Positions 11,140-24,288 are shown, counted from the stretch's first letter. The stretch: 64,000 nucleotides of DNA from Diphasiastrum complanatum (GCA_029204225.1 MU831848.1:36667-100666), one strand, 5' to 3'. Numbers and translations: made by a program. The notes: a model not told the origin generated them from the letters alone.

Positions 11140-14100
11140 TGTCGGGGACACCCTAGTCATGAATGTCTCAAAATCTAGATCGTTTACCTTTGCTGTCTCG
11201 CATGGCTTTCTTCATAAATGTCCTTTCGGCCCCCCAAAAATGTGATTTACAACAACGTCAGAACTTAACAATGAAACTTAGATGACCGATGATTAGGATA
11301 GTGAACCAACATTCATGGACAATTAATGTACTGTCAGAATTGTAGAGGATATGTGATTCGATTTTTCACACAATCAACGATGGCTGCAAGAGCCAATTGA
11401 TCTTTCATCCTCTATGAAGGAATGGAATTCTCTGTCTATGATGTGATGGAAGATAGCAGAATGAACAACTAAAATTCTGAGATGGGCTCTTCCTATCAGC
11501 AGTGAATACGCAGAAACAGATTGCAGGTCTGTGTTTCTACAGAAAGTGTAGACATGGCCATAAATCACATGGCAGATGAGGTGGTAGGCCGCAGGCAGAC
11601 AGGTAGCCCACTCCGTAGGCAGGCTTGACATAGGGTCGTAGATAGGCAGGGCAGGTCAAAAAATCCACAGGCAGGCTTGACAGAGGGCCGTACACAGAGA
11701 TTCAAGGCCGCAGGTAGCCTGTGGAGGCCACAACAGGTCTGAATCCATGCCACAAACAGAGAGATGAGGGCATAAACGAGATGTTAGGGTTGCAGACACA
11801 ACTTAGAGGGCCGCAATAGATCTGCTAGAGAGCTGTAACCAGGGTTTACACCCAGACAAGGCCTGAAAAAACGTAGGCAGGGTAGGGAGGATCTGTAGGG
11901 AAAATGATACACACCAGCCTGTGGCAAAACACAGGCAAACTATGAAAGATATCCATAGTCCTGTGGCAAGGTATAGATGCCTCTTGTAGACCTCATTGCT
12001 CACCATATGTAGCAATCTTTCATGTAAGGTGTTCCCTATCTAAGATAGATAACCAATGATATGTCTATCACGAATTCATTGGTGGATTACCAAAGAGGTT
12101 ACTGTCAACAGAGGAATGGCCTTTTGAACATCATCCTCTTGTATTTGCCACAACGCCATTCACTCATCCAAAACTCCAAGTGACATAATGCACGTTTACT
12201 TTAAAGAAACCATGCAAGCCAAACACCCATACGTTTCCCACTAAGCCTCTCACACTCAAAGCGATCCATATACTACCATCAACTCTCAACCTAGATCATC
12301 TATCAAATCGTCACAACCTCATTCACTCAACAAGGCAATATCATTATTCCTTCTTGAAGCAAGAATCTTCAAGTGCAGGATTGTTGGTTTGCTCCTTATT
12401 GTAACCAAAGATTAGGGACATGGATTGGAACTTGAATGATCTGAAATCCTTTACATGGTATGGGAGCTCTTGTGTTTCTTATGAGAGGATCAGCCACATT
12501 TATTAAAGATTTGAGGAGTTACAAATGCTAGAGCATGCTAGATTGATTTCTACTCAAAAATCTCCATTTTTGCGTATGTAGATTGGATCTTTTGTAGGCC
12601 AAAAGTGAATAGAGGTTTATATACTTGATCAATTCCGATTTCACACTTGGTTTACTGTAATTAGTCGATTTTTCATTGAGCAAAGACGATCACCTCAAGC
12701 AATCAAGCAACTTCCACCCAACAATGACTCTTCAAACAACTAGCAAATAAACAAGCATTGCTAACTATGGAGGTAGCACCATCCAACACCATGAGTAAGA
12801 GATTGCAATCCACAGTCACTTCAAACGATCACCATATACAATCATCGTTCATCCTTGAAACTCCCCATCCATCCTCGAACATAGCATTACTAACAACAAT
12901 ACAACACAACTCACATCACTTTCACACAACAATGCACAAAGTGGAATCAACCTGTAACATTCTCACAAAACAACTAGCATTGAGCAACTTAAAACTCCCA
13001 CAATACAAGACACGAGAATGGAACTAGAACAAGATAACAACACTCCAACTCATAACTCTTTTCCAACACTTTAAAAGACTCTCAACCAACATGACTTCCA
13101 ACTCAAATGACTTCTCACTCTCAACTTAGCAAATATCAACATCACATCATCATCCAACTATATCCAACTATCATCCAACTATGAATCAACTATCTCTTAA
13201 CACAAAGAGTTGCCTCCCTTTATAGTAAATCCCAAGTGTCCCCCTTCAAAATGAGACTTTGCCAATTTTCATGCCCTTCAAGCCCTCTTTGCCATTTGTC
13301 CTTAACCGACTTGATAGTACACCTAGTGGCCTCCATAAGAGAGTGGGGGAGTGGTGCATTCAAGGCTCTCTTCCAAAACTAGCCAAGATGCCATTTTTCT
13401 CAAAGGCTAGGGAGGCCATTCAAGTTTCCCCTTTTGTACATCCTAGAAGCCCAAAATGTCAATGGCTAGTGGGTGTACCTCCCAATTTTTATAGCCTCCA
13501 AGGTGTTTTGGCATTTATTATCCAAATTTTGGGTGAGGCCCTTTTTCAACCCCTATTTCTAGTAGGCGACCTTCATTTTTTCTTTGGGTACCTTCGTTTT
13601 TGGCCTTTCTTCGTTTTTTCAAGGGTCGTGCGCCTACTGCTCATTTGTCTAGGTTTTTGGCCTGTTGGGTAACCACTTGGCCCACACATTTCGTTAATTG
13701 CCCATAAATTGTCCAAACTTTGCCGTTAGGGGTTCTGTGACTCCTTGATACTGAATCCATATTTCCCGATCCCGTTTTTACCCGAAACTTTTCTTTCTCG
13801 ATTTTTTTCTTCTGTGGTTGACTTTTTCGGCATTCATGACTAGGGCTCCACGACAACATGGTTTCCCTGAAAAATACACTGAGTGATCATATATTAGTAA
13901 AAATGGACTTAGTTCATGGTGAGATTTTAGCACGGTCATACCGGCTATTTTTTACAACTGGCCATTTTTTTGAAAAGCCGTAAAATATTTTTCGGCCACT
14001 TCTAAGTCCGCAAAATTTGCTCTAGCCTCATTTAGGGCGGACTGAGACCCAATTCTAGGTGTACCGGCACTCTTGCTCGGTCTTTACAGAAATTGACCAC

Positions 14101-14306
14101 AAAATATTTTTGACAATTTTTTTGAAAGTCAGTTTCTTACTTTTAAACTGTGTCTAGCCACTTTAGGACGGGCTGGAACCCAAACCTAAGCCAAATTTGT
14201 GCCGATTTTTCTCTAATAACCGGGCTTTACATGCCAGTTTTTTCAATTATTGCAAACTTAAACCTCAATATTAGCCCTATTTTCTGTGCGGAAATATCGA
14301 CTAACA
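11140..14306. repeat. Left 3.2-kb long direct repeat (LTR) of a pol-less element
   Basis: The segment begins TGTCGGGGAC and ends CTAACA, and aligns with 18,533-21,324 in the same orientation almost end to end; for example the frames at 12,758-13,027 and 19,777-20,046 give nearly the same 89-residue translation. It is longer than its partner mainly because of about 300 extra bases near 12,376-12,675. Inside it, a segment of about 50 bp containing GGCAGGCTTGACAGAGGG is repeated (11,600-11,700). The ORFs within are not genes; they are open by chance in both copies. TG...CA ends and a primer-site-like sequence just after it support an LTR. Confidence 0.7.
12376..12675. other. About 300-bp segment present only in the left LTR
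   Basis: After GAATCTTCAAG the left repeat has about 300 bases that the right repeat (near 19,690) lacks, and then both resume at ATTGA(G/T)CAAAGACGATCACC. The segment has no target duplication that I can see, so a deletion in the right copy is as likely as an insertion here. Confidence 0.55.
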
Positions 14307-14325
14307 TTGGCGACTACCACTAGGT
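14307..14325 (+). promoter_or_regulatory. Primer-binding-site-like sequence after the left LTR
   Basis: Directly after the CTAACA end stands TTGGCGACTACCACTAGG. Plant Ty3/gypsy elements of the Tat/Ogre type carry a closely similar TTGGCGACT... primer site after their 5' LTR. This points to a plus-strand element, whereas the gag in the interior lies on the minus strand. Confidence 0.4.
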
Positions 14326-15922
14326 AGTATGGTCCCCATACGACGGACCCAAAGTTTCTGGTTTCGCAGACCAGCTCCTGGTGGTGGATCAAGTTTAGTG
14401 GGCTCAGCACCCTTGCTAGGTGATGCTAACCATAGTGAGTTGGTAGGATGTCTTCAACAGCTTCCTACCCAAAGGCCATCGATTTAGCCCTTAGGATCCA
14501 TCTGCAACCGGATTGGATTTGGCCACAGCATCTTTGAACAATTTGGTGTCTTCATACCTGCAAAAACCCACTTGTGGCCTAAATGGCAAATGCTCCCAGT
14601 TCCATCAGATGTAAGGCAATGCCCACTTTCGGACCCATGCATAGAGGGATATGCAAATGCAAATCTCAAGATTGGAGATGGGATGATATGGATGCAAGTC
14701 ATCGGTATTGTGTCTAAGACTATGTTATTGATGTGTGTGTGAATGCATATGCAATGAGTCTTTGATGCCCCAACTCTCAAAGTGGTCCAGACTGGTGATT
14801 ACCAATTCTGTTTTTGTTTAGACATTCAACTTATACTCTCTAAGAACTGATTCAACAGGGAATAGCCATCTAGTCTCCTCTCTATACTGACTCTTCTCTC
14901 AAGCCCTATATTCTGACAGTAGTTACTGTCCTAAGATCCAATACACAAGATGCTAGGAAGTACTGCTTTTCCACTAGTCTATGGAATCAATTAGGAAAAT
15001 CGTCCTCACCTCTTATGGATGTGCGAGGCGTCACTCGTCCTCACAAATTGGTTCGAGATCTGATAGATACAGTTGAAGTCTTTTTCTTTTTTCTCTTTTT
15101 TCTTTTTCTTTTTTTTTCTGTTTTAGTAGGGCCCTTATGAAAGATGGTTCCCGATCAGTGGATATGGAGAAGAATCTTGTTAGTTGTCTGATATCAGTAG
15201 GTGGTACTAATTCAAATGTATACATTCATTGCAGATCATCCATCCCATCTGATTCTACTTTATGTACAAAGCATAAATAACCTTCAATAACTGTCTCAAA
15301 TGGTTTACTACTCAAAGAAGTAGTGATGTTTCAAGCTTGTTATCTCACTGCATGTAACCATCATGTGGAGACTCTCAATTTTTTTTCCCATCACGTTCTG
15401 AAATTTTCCAACTGTCTAGTCAATCATGCCTTATCTATTGGGCGATGGAGTCACTCCCCACCCCACTACATTGTTTCTGTTCCCACTTTTTCCTCTCTTA
15501 CCCTCTCTTTTATGCTTCTGATCAAATACTCATGCCCATAGGAGAAAATATGTAATGCCCTATGCAGCTCAAAGTATATGCAGAATGTAGGGGTATGGAT
15601 GCATGAGACAACGGTCTTGCAATCAAATGACCAAGCACATTGTACCTACATGATGCAATGCAGCGTGAGTGAATGGAGTCAAGTCAACCTAGATATATGT
15701 AGATCACCATTTATAGTGTCTATGAATCTCACATGTAGTATTAACGAATCCCATACTGAAACAATTTTTTTTTTTAGTGGTATTTTAAAACAAGATAGAA
15801 TGCTGACCAATAAAGAAAATATAACAAAACCATATCGGCAAAGTAAAGTCAAACTTATACCACCCCTCGACTCCCCCATGTGAAATCAGGGATAAGGGTG
15901 TATTGTTGTCACCTTACCACAT
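14326..15922. other. Non-coding interior of the 11-21 kb element
   Basis: No gag or pol signature on either strand. A T/C-rich run lies at about 15,078-15,120 and a T run at about 15,765. The small frames here are unremarkable. Confidence 0.45.
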
Positions 15923-18516
15923 CTATCCAACATCCACCTTGTTGTCTGGGTATTCACCATGCGTGGTAACCCTATCATGACATATGGAAGAAGAGGCTAA
16001 ACTATTCAAATCTCTCAACTGATATGGGTGATTTTGGTGCATGTTTGAATTCCATGGTAGAAATGGAAGATCTGCGCCTACCACATCGAATATCCTTCCC
16101 ATATCATAGGGTTTATCCAAGGTTGAAGGTATAGTATTCCTTATTTCCTCCCTAATTTCTAGTTCAGGCCCCTTGTTCTCGATATCTTCCTCAGAGACAC
16201 AGCCTGACATGCCTCTTTCCGAATGGAATATATCCATCAATACCTCTTGGGTTTCTTGGATATGGTTTTGGTACCCATCCTTGTTAGTATGCATCAATGT
16301 ACTCTTGTTCGCCACATTCTTATGATCTTCGAATAGGATCTATATATCATATGACTCCTCCTGATTAATGTCATCAGAGCTAGGCGGTTTAATAACTCTC
16401 TTTCTAGAATTGCTGGAGTTGGATCTATGGTTCTGTTTCTAGGGGGTGGTACTAGTGGTTAGCACATATTGGCTCCTCTGCATTGTTATCGTCGTCCTCA
16501 TCAGGAGGTACAACTTGATCCATTTGATTGCTAAATATCGTTGGTAATGCCTCCTCAGACTTAGTGGCCTTCCCAAGACTCACCTATTGATTACACCCTT
16601 CCATCCACTCTTTCCTAGGTGGGTCTGTCCGTAACTCTCTCCGAGTTACCGTCAGCACGCTTGCCCTAGTCCTCTCAGGGATGAGTGTTCCTATTGGGTG
16701 TGTTAGGGGACTATTGTCGTTGGTCTCAACTCGTCTATCCTGTGAGGTATTCTCATGATATCTAGACCACAGGTTTATATTCTTACTAGTCTGGGCTTCC
16801 TGATTGGCTAGCCCATAACGGTGTAAATTTGACCCACTCCCCTGTGTCCCTCTATAATCCTCCACAAAGTTAGGTAATAACTCAACGCTACTTGGCACTC
16901 ATTCTTCCTCAGCACATTCTGCTTCGAAAAACTTTGAGGGCCCAATCCTCTCGTAAGTGTCATGTGGTAGTCCTATATGATATTATTCTCTCATTCTTGG
17001 CAACTCGCGCCCTAGTGTCTGTCGGCTACTATTTAGCATCAGATTTCTCATGGCCTGACATTCACGTGTGGTGATGTCTGCTTCCTCTACCAATGTGGCT
17101 CTAGCTATCGCCTCTTCCAATGATGAGACTCTAGATTGGCATACCACTAGCTGGGTATTACTCGACAGTCCTCTCAAAAAGCTATCAAGTAGTAGCTGCG
17201 GAGGTAATACCATTGTAAAACTTAGGTCCAGCTGGTGCACTAATCCTCCAAATCGTCTAGCATATCGATGCATAGTTTCTAGGTTGTATGGTAGATAGGG
17301 CAAATATCAAACTATCTAGATTATAAGTGCCTCTGAATTCTCTAAAAAATTCTTGATAGTACTCCTCCAGTGTGCTGATAGAAGCTTTAGGTAGAGTATG
17401 GTACCATCTCCTGGCTGTTCCTACCAAAGTAGTGGTGAACAACATCATCTGATGCGCAGGACTCACCCTATTCACGAGCATTAGTGTTTCAAAATCCTCG
17501 ACATGCTCATGGGCATTTTCATCCTCATTCCCGTGAAATTGCAGTAGGAGACCTACTATTTCAGGTATCCCCCCAATGTCATCTGGGACAACTATTGGCT
17601 CAGTGACCCTCCTTACTCTCGAAGTGATAGGAGTAGGGCTAGGTGTTGGCACAGTCGGGTGAGCTATGGGCAGATCATCATTCTCATCTAAAATTTCTTC
17701 CACAACAATCTTCTTGTCATGGTTGGTCTCAATCGAATTTAAGTTCAATTCAATCTTACTCTCTGCCATTGACTCAAAGCTTGGGTCCTCCCATATGACT
17801 TCTTCCTCAAGTCCTTCATCCGAGTTTGATTGAACTTTGCTTTCAGACGTGGCTTTCCACTCAGATACTGTGTCCTCCTCCTCTGGAGTTGGCTCCATTT
17901 CATATTTCGACATGGTCTCCCACTCCGATCCATCACTATAGCTCTCAACTGAATTAAGCATCTCCTCCTCACTGTCATAATGTGTTGAGGGCTCACCTAT
18001 CTCTACTTCTATCCTCATGATCTTCAAGGAAAGTTATGTTCATGAGCTCTTGTGGTGGCTGTTCCTGAGTGTCAACTACTTTTGGGAGTATGGGAGGTGC
18101 ATCTTCTGCTAAACTCTTGCTATCTGCGGCTAGACATGGTTCTCTAGGCAATAGACTAGCCTCTTGTAATGAAATTTCTATAGCCAGGTCTAGTTCTGCG
18201 AACAAGAATCCTCCTAGCTCTAGTTGTGGTCCTTCGGGCTCTAGTTGAGATTTGATCAAGAGGTCTTCTAGTATGCGTGCTTGTCTTCCGAGTCTATGTC
18301 TAGCCCTATCAATGTAAGGTCTTCTCTTCCATATCCTTCCTGATCAAGGGCCTCTAAAAACGCATCAATGGCACTAGTAAGTCCTTCTTCGGTCATTACC
18401 TCTAGTGTATCCATCGATATATCAGGCTCATAGAGCATTTTCTTCTCCTCTAATTCTGGAGGAGGCATTTCATCCTCACCTGCCAAGTGGATGCTTGTGC
18501 CTAGGAAAAGTCCCAA
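15923..18516 (-). pseudogene. Ty3/gypsy gag-type protein, broken into several frames
   Basis: Read from 18,516 downward there are five or more consecutive frames. The first (18,516-17,993) are acidic with leucine-rich stretches. The frame 18,027-17,257 has an acidic Ser/Glu-rich first half and then a gag capsid pattern: FHGNEDENAHEHVEDF, MLFTTTLVGTARRWYHTL, STLEEYYQEFFREF. It continues in another frame at 17,303-16,983 (RFGGLVHQLDLS...). No zinc knuckle, protease or reverse transcriptase follows. The frame begins within a few bases of the right LTR, which is unusually close. The gag identity is firm from the WY and F-x-x-F pattern; the role of the acidic extension is unknown. Confidence 0.7.
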
Positions 18517-18532
18517 AGCGTCTCTCGCCAGG

Positions 18533-21324
18533 ATACCCTAGTCATGAATGTCTCAAAATCCTGATCGTTTTACCTTTGCTGTCTCGCATGGCTTTCTTCA
18601 TAAATGTCCTTTTGGCCCTCCGAAAATGTGGTTGACAGCAACGTCAGAACTTAACCGTGAAACTTAGATGACCGCTGATTAGGATAGTGAACCAACATTC
18701 AGGGACAATCAATGTACTGTCAGAACTGTAGAGGATATGTGATTCGATGTTTCACACAGTCAACGATGGCTAGAAAGGAGCCAATTGATCTTTCATCCTC
18801 TGTGAAGGAATGGAATTCTCTGTCTTTGATGTGATGGTAGATAGCACAATGAACAACTGAAATTCTGAGATGGACTCTTCCTATCAGTAGTGAATAGGCA
18901 GAAACAAATCGTAGGTCTGTGTTTCTACAGATAGTGCAGACATGGCCATAGATCACATATGGCAGATGAGGTGGTAGGCCACAGGCAGCCCACAAAAAAT
19001 CCGCAGGCAAGCTTGACAGAGGGTCGCAGACAAACAGGGCAAGTCAAAAAATCCGCAAGCAGGCTTGACAGAGGGCCGTAGACAAAGATTCAGGGCCACA
19101 TGTAGCCTGTGGAGGCCACAACAGGTCTGAATCCATGCCACAAATAGAGAGATGAGGGCATAAACAAGATGTTAGGGTTGCAGACACAGCTTAGAGTAGC
19201 GAGGATCTGTAGGGAAAATGATGACACACCAGCCTATGGCAAAACACAAGAAAACTATGAAAGATATCCATAGTCCTGTGGCAAGGTATAGATGCCTCTT
19301 GTAGACCTCATTGCTCACCATATGTAGCAATCTTTCATGTAAGGTGTTCCCTATCGAAGATAGATAACCAATGATATGTCTATCATGAATTCATTGGTGG
19401 ATTACCAAAGAGGTTACTGTCAACAGAGGAATGGCCTTTTGAACATCATCCTCTTGTATTTGCCACAACACCATTCACTCATCCAAAACTCCAAGTGATA
19501 GAATGCACATTTACTTTAAAGAAACCATGCAAGCCAAACACCCATACGTTTCCCACTAAGCCTCTCACACTCAAAGTGATCCATATACTACCATCAACTC
19601 TCAACCTAGATCCTCTATCAAATCCTCACAACCTAATTCACTCAACAAGGCAATATCATTATTCCTTCATGAAGCAAGAATCTTCAAGCATTCATTGATC
19701 AAAGACGATCACCTCAAGCAATCAAGCAACTTCCACCCAACAATGACTCTTCAAACAACTAACAAATAAGCAAGCATTGCTAACTATGGAGGTAGCACCA
19801 TCCAACACCATGAGCAAGAGATTGCAATCCACAGTCACTTCAAACGATCACCATATACAATTATCGTTCATCCTTGAAACTCTCCATCCATCCTCAAACA
19901 TAGCATTACTAACAACAATACAACACAACTCACATCACTTTCACACAACAATGCACAAAGTGGAATCAACTTGTAACATTCTCACAAAACAACTAGCATT
20001 GAGCAACTTAAAACTCCCACAATACAAGATACGAGAATGGAACTAGAACAAGATAACAACACTCCAACTCATAACTCTTTTCCAACACTTTAAAAGACTC
20101 TCAACCAACATGACTTCCAACTCAAATGACTTCTCACTCTCAACTTAGCAAATATCAACATCACATCATCATCCAACTATATCCAACTATCATCCAACTA
20201 TGAATCAACTATCTCTTAACACAAAGAGTGGCCTCCCTTTATCGTAAATTCCAAGTTTCCCTTCAAAATGAGGCTTTGCCAATTTTCATGCCCTTCAAGC
20301 CCTCTTTGCCATTTGTCCTCAATCGATTTGATAGTACACCTAGTGGCCTCCATAAGAGAGTGGGGGAGTGGTGCATTCAAGGCTCTCTTCCAAAACTAGC
20401 CAAGATGCCATTTTTCTCAAAGGCTAGGGAGGCCATTCAAGTTTCCCCTTTTGTACATCCTAGAAGCCCAAAATGTCAATGGCTAGTGGGTGTACCTCCC
20501 AATTTTTATAGCCTCCAAGGTGTTTTGGCATTTATTATCCAAATTTTGGGTGAGGCCCTTTTTCAACCCCTATGTTTAGTAGGCGGCCTTCATTTTTTCT
20601 TTGAATACCTTCGTTTTTGGCCTTTCTTGGTTTTTTCAAGGGTCGTGCACCTACTGCTCATTTGTTTGGATTTTTGGCCTGTTGGGTAACCACTTGGCCC
20701 ACACATTTCGTTAATTGCCCGTAAATTGCCCAAACTTTGCCGTTAGGGTTTCTGTGACTCCTTGATACCGAATCCATATTTCCCGGTCTCGTTTTTACCT
20801 GAAACTTTTCTTTCTCGATTTTTTTCTTCTGTGGTTGACTTTTTCAGCATTCATGACTAGGGCTCCCACGACAACACGGTTTCCTTGAAAAATACACTAA
20901 CTGATCTTATATTAGTAAAAATGGACTCAGTTCATGGTGAGATTTTAGCACGGTCATACCAGCTATTTTTTACAGCTGGCCATTTTTTTGAAAAGCCGTA
21001 AGATATTTACCGACCATTTCTAAGTCCTTAAAATTTGCTCTAGCCTCATTTAGGATGGGCTAGGACCCAATTCTAGATGGACCGGCACTCTTGCTCGGTT
21101 TGTACAAAAATTGACCACAAAATATTTTTGACGGTTTTTTCAAGAGTCAGGTTCTTACTTTTAAACTGTGTCTAGCCACTTTAGGACGGGCTGGGACCCA
21201 GACCTAAGGCAAATTTGTGCTGATTTTTCTCTAATAACCGGGCTTTACATGCCGATTTTTTTAATTATTGCAAACTTAAACTTCAATATTAGCCCGATTT
21301 TCCATGCAAAAATATCGGCTAACA
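18533..21324. repeat. Right 2.8-kb long direct repeat (LTR) of the pol-less element
   Basis: Homology to the left repeat starts at ACCCTAGTCATGAATG (about 18,533) and ends at CTAACA (21,324). The first few bases differ: the left copy has TGTCGGGGAC, this one has CTCGCCAGGAT, so the left end of this copy is truncated or altered. By eye the copies differ at a few per cent of positions and by small indels. The bases flanking the pair (CCGAA and ATACT) do not form a target duplication. Confidence 0.7.
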
Positions 21325-22241
21325 ATACTATACTTTCAACAAGATATTAGAGCCAAATATAAGAGGATAGTTAATGATCAATGTACAATCCATTTCTAGC
21401 AAGTTTTGATGCTAGAAGCTAGTATTGAGAGGCTGACTTGAAATTGATTGATAGAGTGAAGATTTGTGAGCCAAATTTGGTCAGGGTCATGATGAGAATG
21501 AAGGAAGGAATCGCAAAACTGTCGCAACCGCGATTCAACCATGACTCAATGCGATTCGGATGGAGTTCAGATGTGGTCACTGGACACTGCCAGCTGAATC
21601 ACTCATACAGTCCTCCAGAATGTAGTCAAGCACTATTGATCTACATTTATAAATAAATGTAGCATTCAACAAATACAACAAATGTGCGAAATTGAAATGA
21701 ATGGGAGAATCAGACATACGAATAATAGCATATACATTTGCAATCAAGATCATACATCATAAACTGACATGTACGCAATGGCTACATGATCATCTATTGA
21801 TTTTTTTTTTGTTGCTTCAGGCACTGCATGCAGATCCACGCAGTGTGTTGGCATGGAAGAAATATGGTTCTCTCACGAGTAATCGTCTCGCTTTACTAGC
21901 GGACAGTTGGATCTACAGATCCTAGACAGAATTGTCTTCGCACGCAGGCGGACATGTATTCTATAATTTCGTCTTGATTGCTTACTAGAATTATCTGTAT
22001 GTCCTATATTTGTCAAGTATCATCCAGAAGTATATAGTCGCTCTATGTAACCTTAAGATTAGAGTGATTAAGCATCTACAACTAATCAAAAAATTACAAG
22101 AGTGGTAGATTAGCCACAATCTAAAGTATATCTGTTGACGTCATCCCATCAGGTCAGATATTTGTGATTATGGATACTTGCATGATCTTTGTTGGTACTC
22201 CTTGGAGCGTGAGGGCAGGAGAAGGTTTCACGATGTTAGTT
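21325..22241. other. No supported gene
   Basis: AT-rich sequence between the long-repeat element and the copia element. It probably includes the decayed 3' flank or LTR of the minus-strand copia element, but no boundary is visible. Confidence 0.4.
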
Positions 22242-23440
22242 TCATTTCCGTCGTCTACCTTTCTCGTACTGGACCGTAAAAGATTCTCGTGCCTGACTGC
22301 AAAAGATTTTCATTTGTGAATCTTTCGTGTTCGCAAATCGTTCATGTTCGTCTCTTTTGATAGAAACATTTTGTTTTTTCAGCTCCCTCTCAAAGCATGA
22401 TAGCTTTACGATCCCGAGACTGCTCCTCTGCCTCTCAAAGAGTCCGTTGTCCAGGGCTTTGTTGAAGATGTCAGCAATCATGTCTTTCGTTCTGATGAAG
22501 GTGGTCTGCAACATCTTCTTTTCAATTAGATCCCTGATCAAGTGGTACTTGATCGCAATGTGCTTCATTTTGGAATGAAACACGGGATCCTTCGTTAGAT
22601 GTATTGTAGAGGTGTTGTCCATCTGCAAGACTAGAGGCTCGTTACTTGTTTCGCCCAATTCGTCCAGGAACTGTCTTAGCCAGATTATCTCGCTGGCCAT
22701 CTTTGTTGTTGCAACATATTCTGCTTCACAAGATGACTGGGCCATGATGGTCTGCTTCTTGCTGACCCAGAGAACTGCTGCACCTGATGCGATGGTGCAT
22801 CCTCTTGAGATGCTTTTACAGTCGTCCTTGAGAGATGCCCAACTAGCATTGCTGTAGGAAAGAATCCTGAACCTGCATCGACACATATCCTGGGGGTTCA
22901 CCCATGTAGACCTCTTCGTCTAATTTATCATGCAAGAAGGCTGTCTTCTCGTCCACAATGTGGATCTTGAGGTCATAAGTGCTGCATATGCAAATAATAG
23001 ACATAGAGACGAATGTTTGATGTCAGGAGAGAAGGTTTCAAAGTAGTCAATACCGTATCTCTGAGAGAATCCCTTCGCTACCAGTCTTGCCTTGTATTTC
23101 GTCACATTTCCATCTGGTCCATATTTGAGCTTGAAGACCCATTTGCATTTGACAGTCTTGCGCTTATGTGGTAATGGATCCAACGTCTATACTTGGTTTT
23201 TTGTCATGGACTCCATCTCTTCGTTCATGGCCTGGATCCATTTTTCCTTTTCTGGACTTTCAATCGCTTCTTCGAAAGTCTATGGTTTGCCACTGAATCC
23301 GCAGAACTCTTCTGATGTGGAAGCTGAACTGCCTGACACATATCTTGCTGGTGCGCTTCATGGTCTTGTCGACCTTCTAGGAGAGGCTCCTGGGACATCA
23401 ATGCCTTTGCCCTTGTCTACTCTGCTCGGTCTGGAACCAT
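22242..23440 (-). pseudogene. Copia element 2: RT start fused to RNase H by internal deletion
   Basis: From 23,440 downward the frame shows the copia linker and RT start (WVFKLKYGPDGNVTKYKARL, VAKGFSQRYGIDYFETFSP), a frameshift near 22,995, and the VDEKTAFLHDKLDEEVYM block. Near 22,880-22,860 the sequence jumps straight to RNase H (SYSNASWASLKDDCKS, then SSCEAEYVATTKMASE and DNTSTIHLTKDPVFHSK). The whole catalytic palm with the YVDD motif and the thumb is missing. Reverse transcription from this copy is impossible. Confidence 0.8.
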
Positions 23441-23445
23441 CTTGG

Positions 23446-24275
23446 TGTGAAAAATGCAAAAATAAGCTTGATAGAGGCCAAAAATCTTGTATATAGATAA
23501 ACACACATGTGTGGAGCCTGTTCCCACGTGTGAAAATAGTGTACTTGTCATGTACCATAATCATATAGGTTGTACATATGATTTAATTCAAGTTCTAATG
23601 GCTAAAAAGGCCAAAAACTAGTTTTCTAGACATATGACACATGGCATCAATCTATTGATTGCATGAGCCACATCCTTTGGTTAGGTGTCATATCCCATGT
23701 GTAGAGGACAACTCACATGTGTGGAATAAGCTGAAGTAGGCGAATTTTGAATTATAGAAGATTTCCAAGTAGATCTCCATATAGAAGGAAAATGGACCAA
23801 AAGTGCTCAAAATAGAAGGTTTTGTCCAAGTGTCAGTTTTTCATGATGAATCATCATATGACAAAGCACCTTCACACATGTGGGATCAGAGGGATGATCA
23901 GTACCATGAGCTCCCACTTATTGTATATATAGAGCCACATTTGGCCATAATCAATGTGAGACACCAATCTTGGTTCTGGAAGCAATTTTGAGTGATTCTC
24001 TCCATTTGTCTACATTTGTTTTGATTGTTTTGAGGTATCAATGTGTACTTTATTTTCAGGTTGGAGTCCGTACTCAGACAGTGTTTCACACATGTGAAAC
24101 CATAAAGTACACTTACCTTCAATTAATGATTGTTCTTATTAGGATTTTGTGTCTAGGATTGATCTAGATTGATCTTAATCTGAAGTAGATTGATAGATCA
24201 AGTAATCTAACAACCAATCCCTCTTGAGGATCAGATTAGGATCCACTCTTGGTCCTTTTTTGTACTTTTTCCACA
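23446..24275 (+). repeat. 5' LTR of family N copy 1
   Basis: It begins TGTGAAAAATGC and ends TTTTTCCACA, and matches 27,372-28,205. It contains a G-box core CACGTG at 23,525-23,530 and several CACATGTG palindromes (for example near 23,507, 23,713 and 24,089), at places where the younger copy often has CACGTG. Confidence 0.9.
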
Positions 24276-24288
24276 TGGTATCAGAGCC
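24276..24288 (+). promoter_or_regulatory. Primer-binding site (initiator-Met tRNA type)
   Basis: TGGTATCAGAGCC follows the LTR end without a gap. This is the usual plant LTR-retroelement primer site complementary to the 3' end of initiator methionine tRNA. It fixes the orientation of the element as plus. Confidence 0.9.

Noticed and set aside
12758-13027. Two nearly identical 89-codon ORFs (also 19,777-20,046), as if a duplicated small gene
   Set aside because: They lie at matching positions in the two long direct repeats and have low-complexity Ser/Thr/His/Asn composition; repeat identity explains them.
13259-13672. 137-codon ORF with hydrophobic stretches (also 20,228-20,689)
   Set aside because: Same LTR location; open in both copies because the copies are similar, with no start context or family resemblance.
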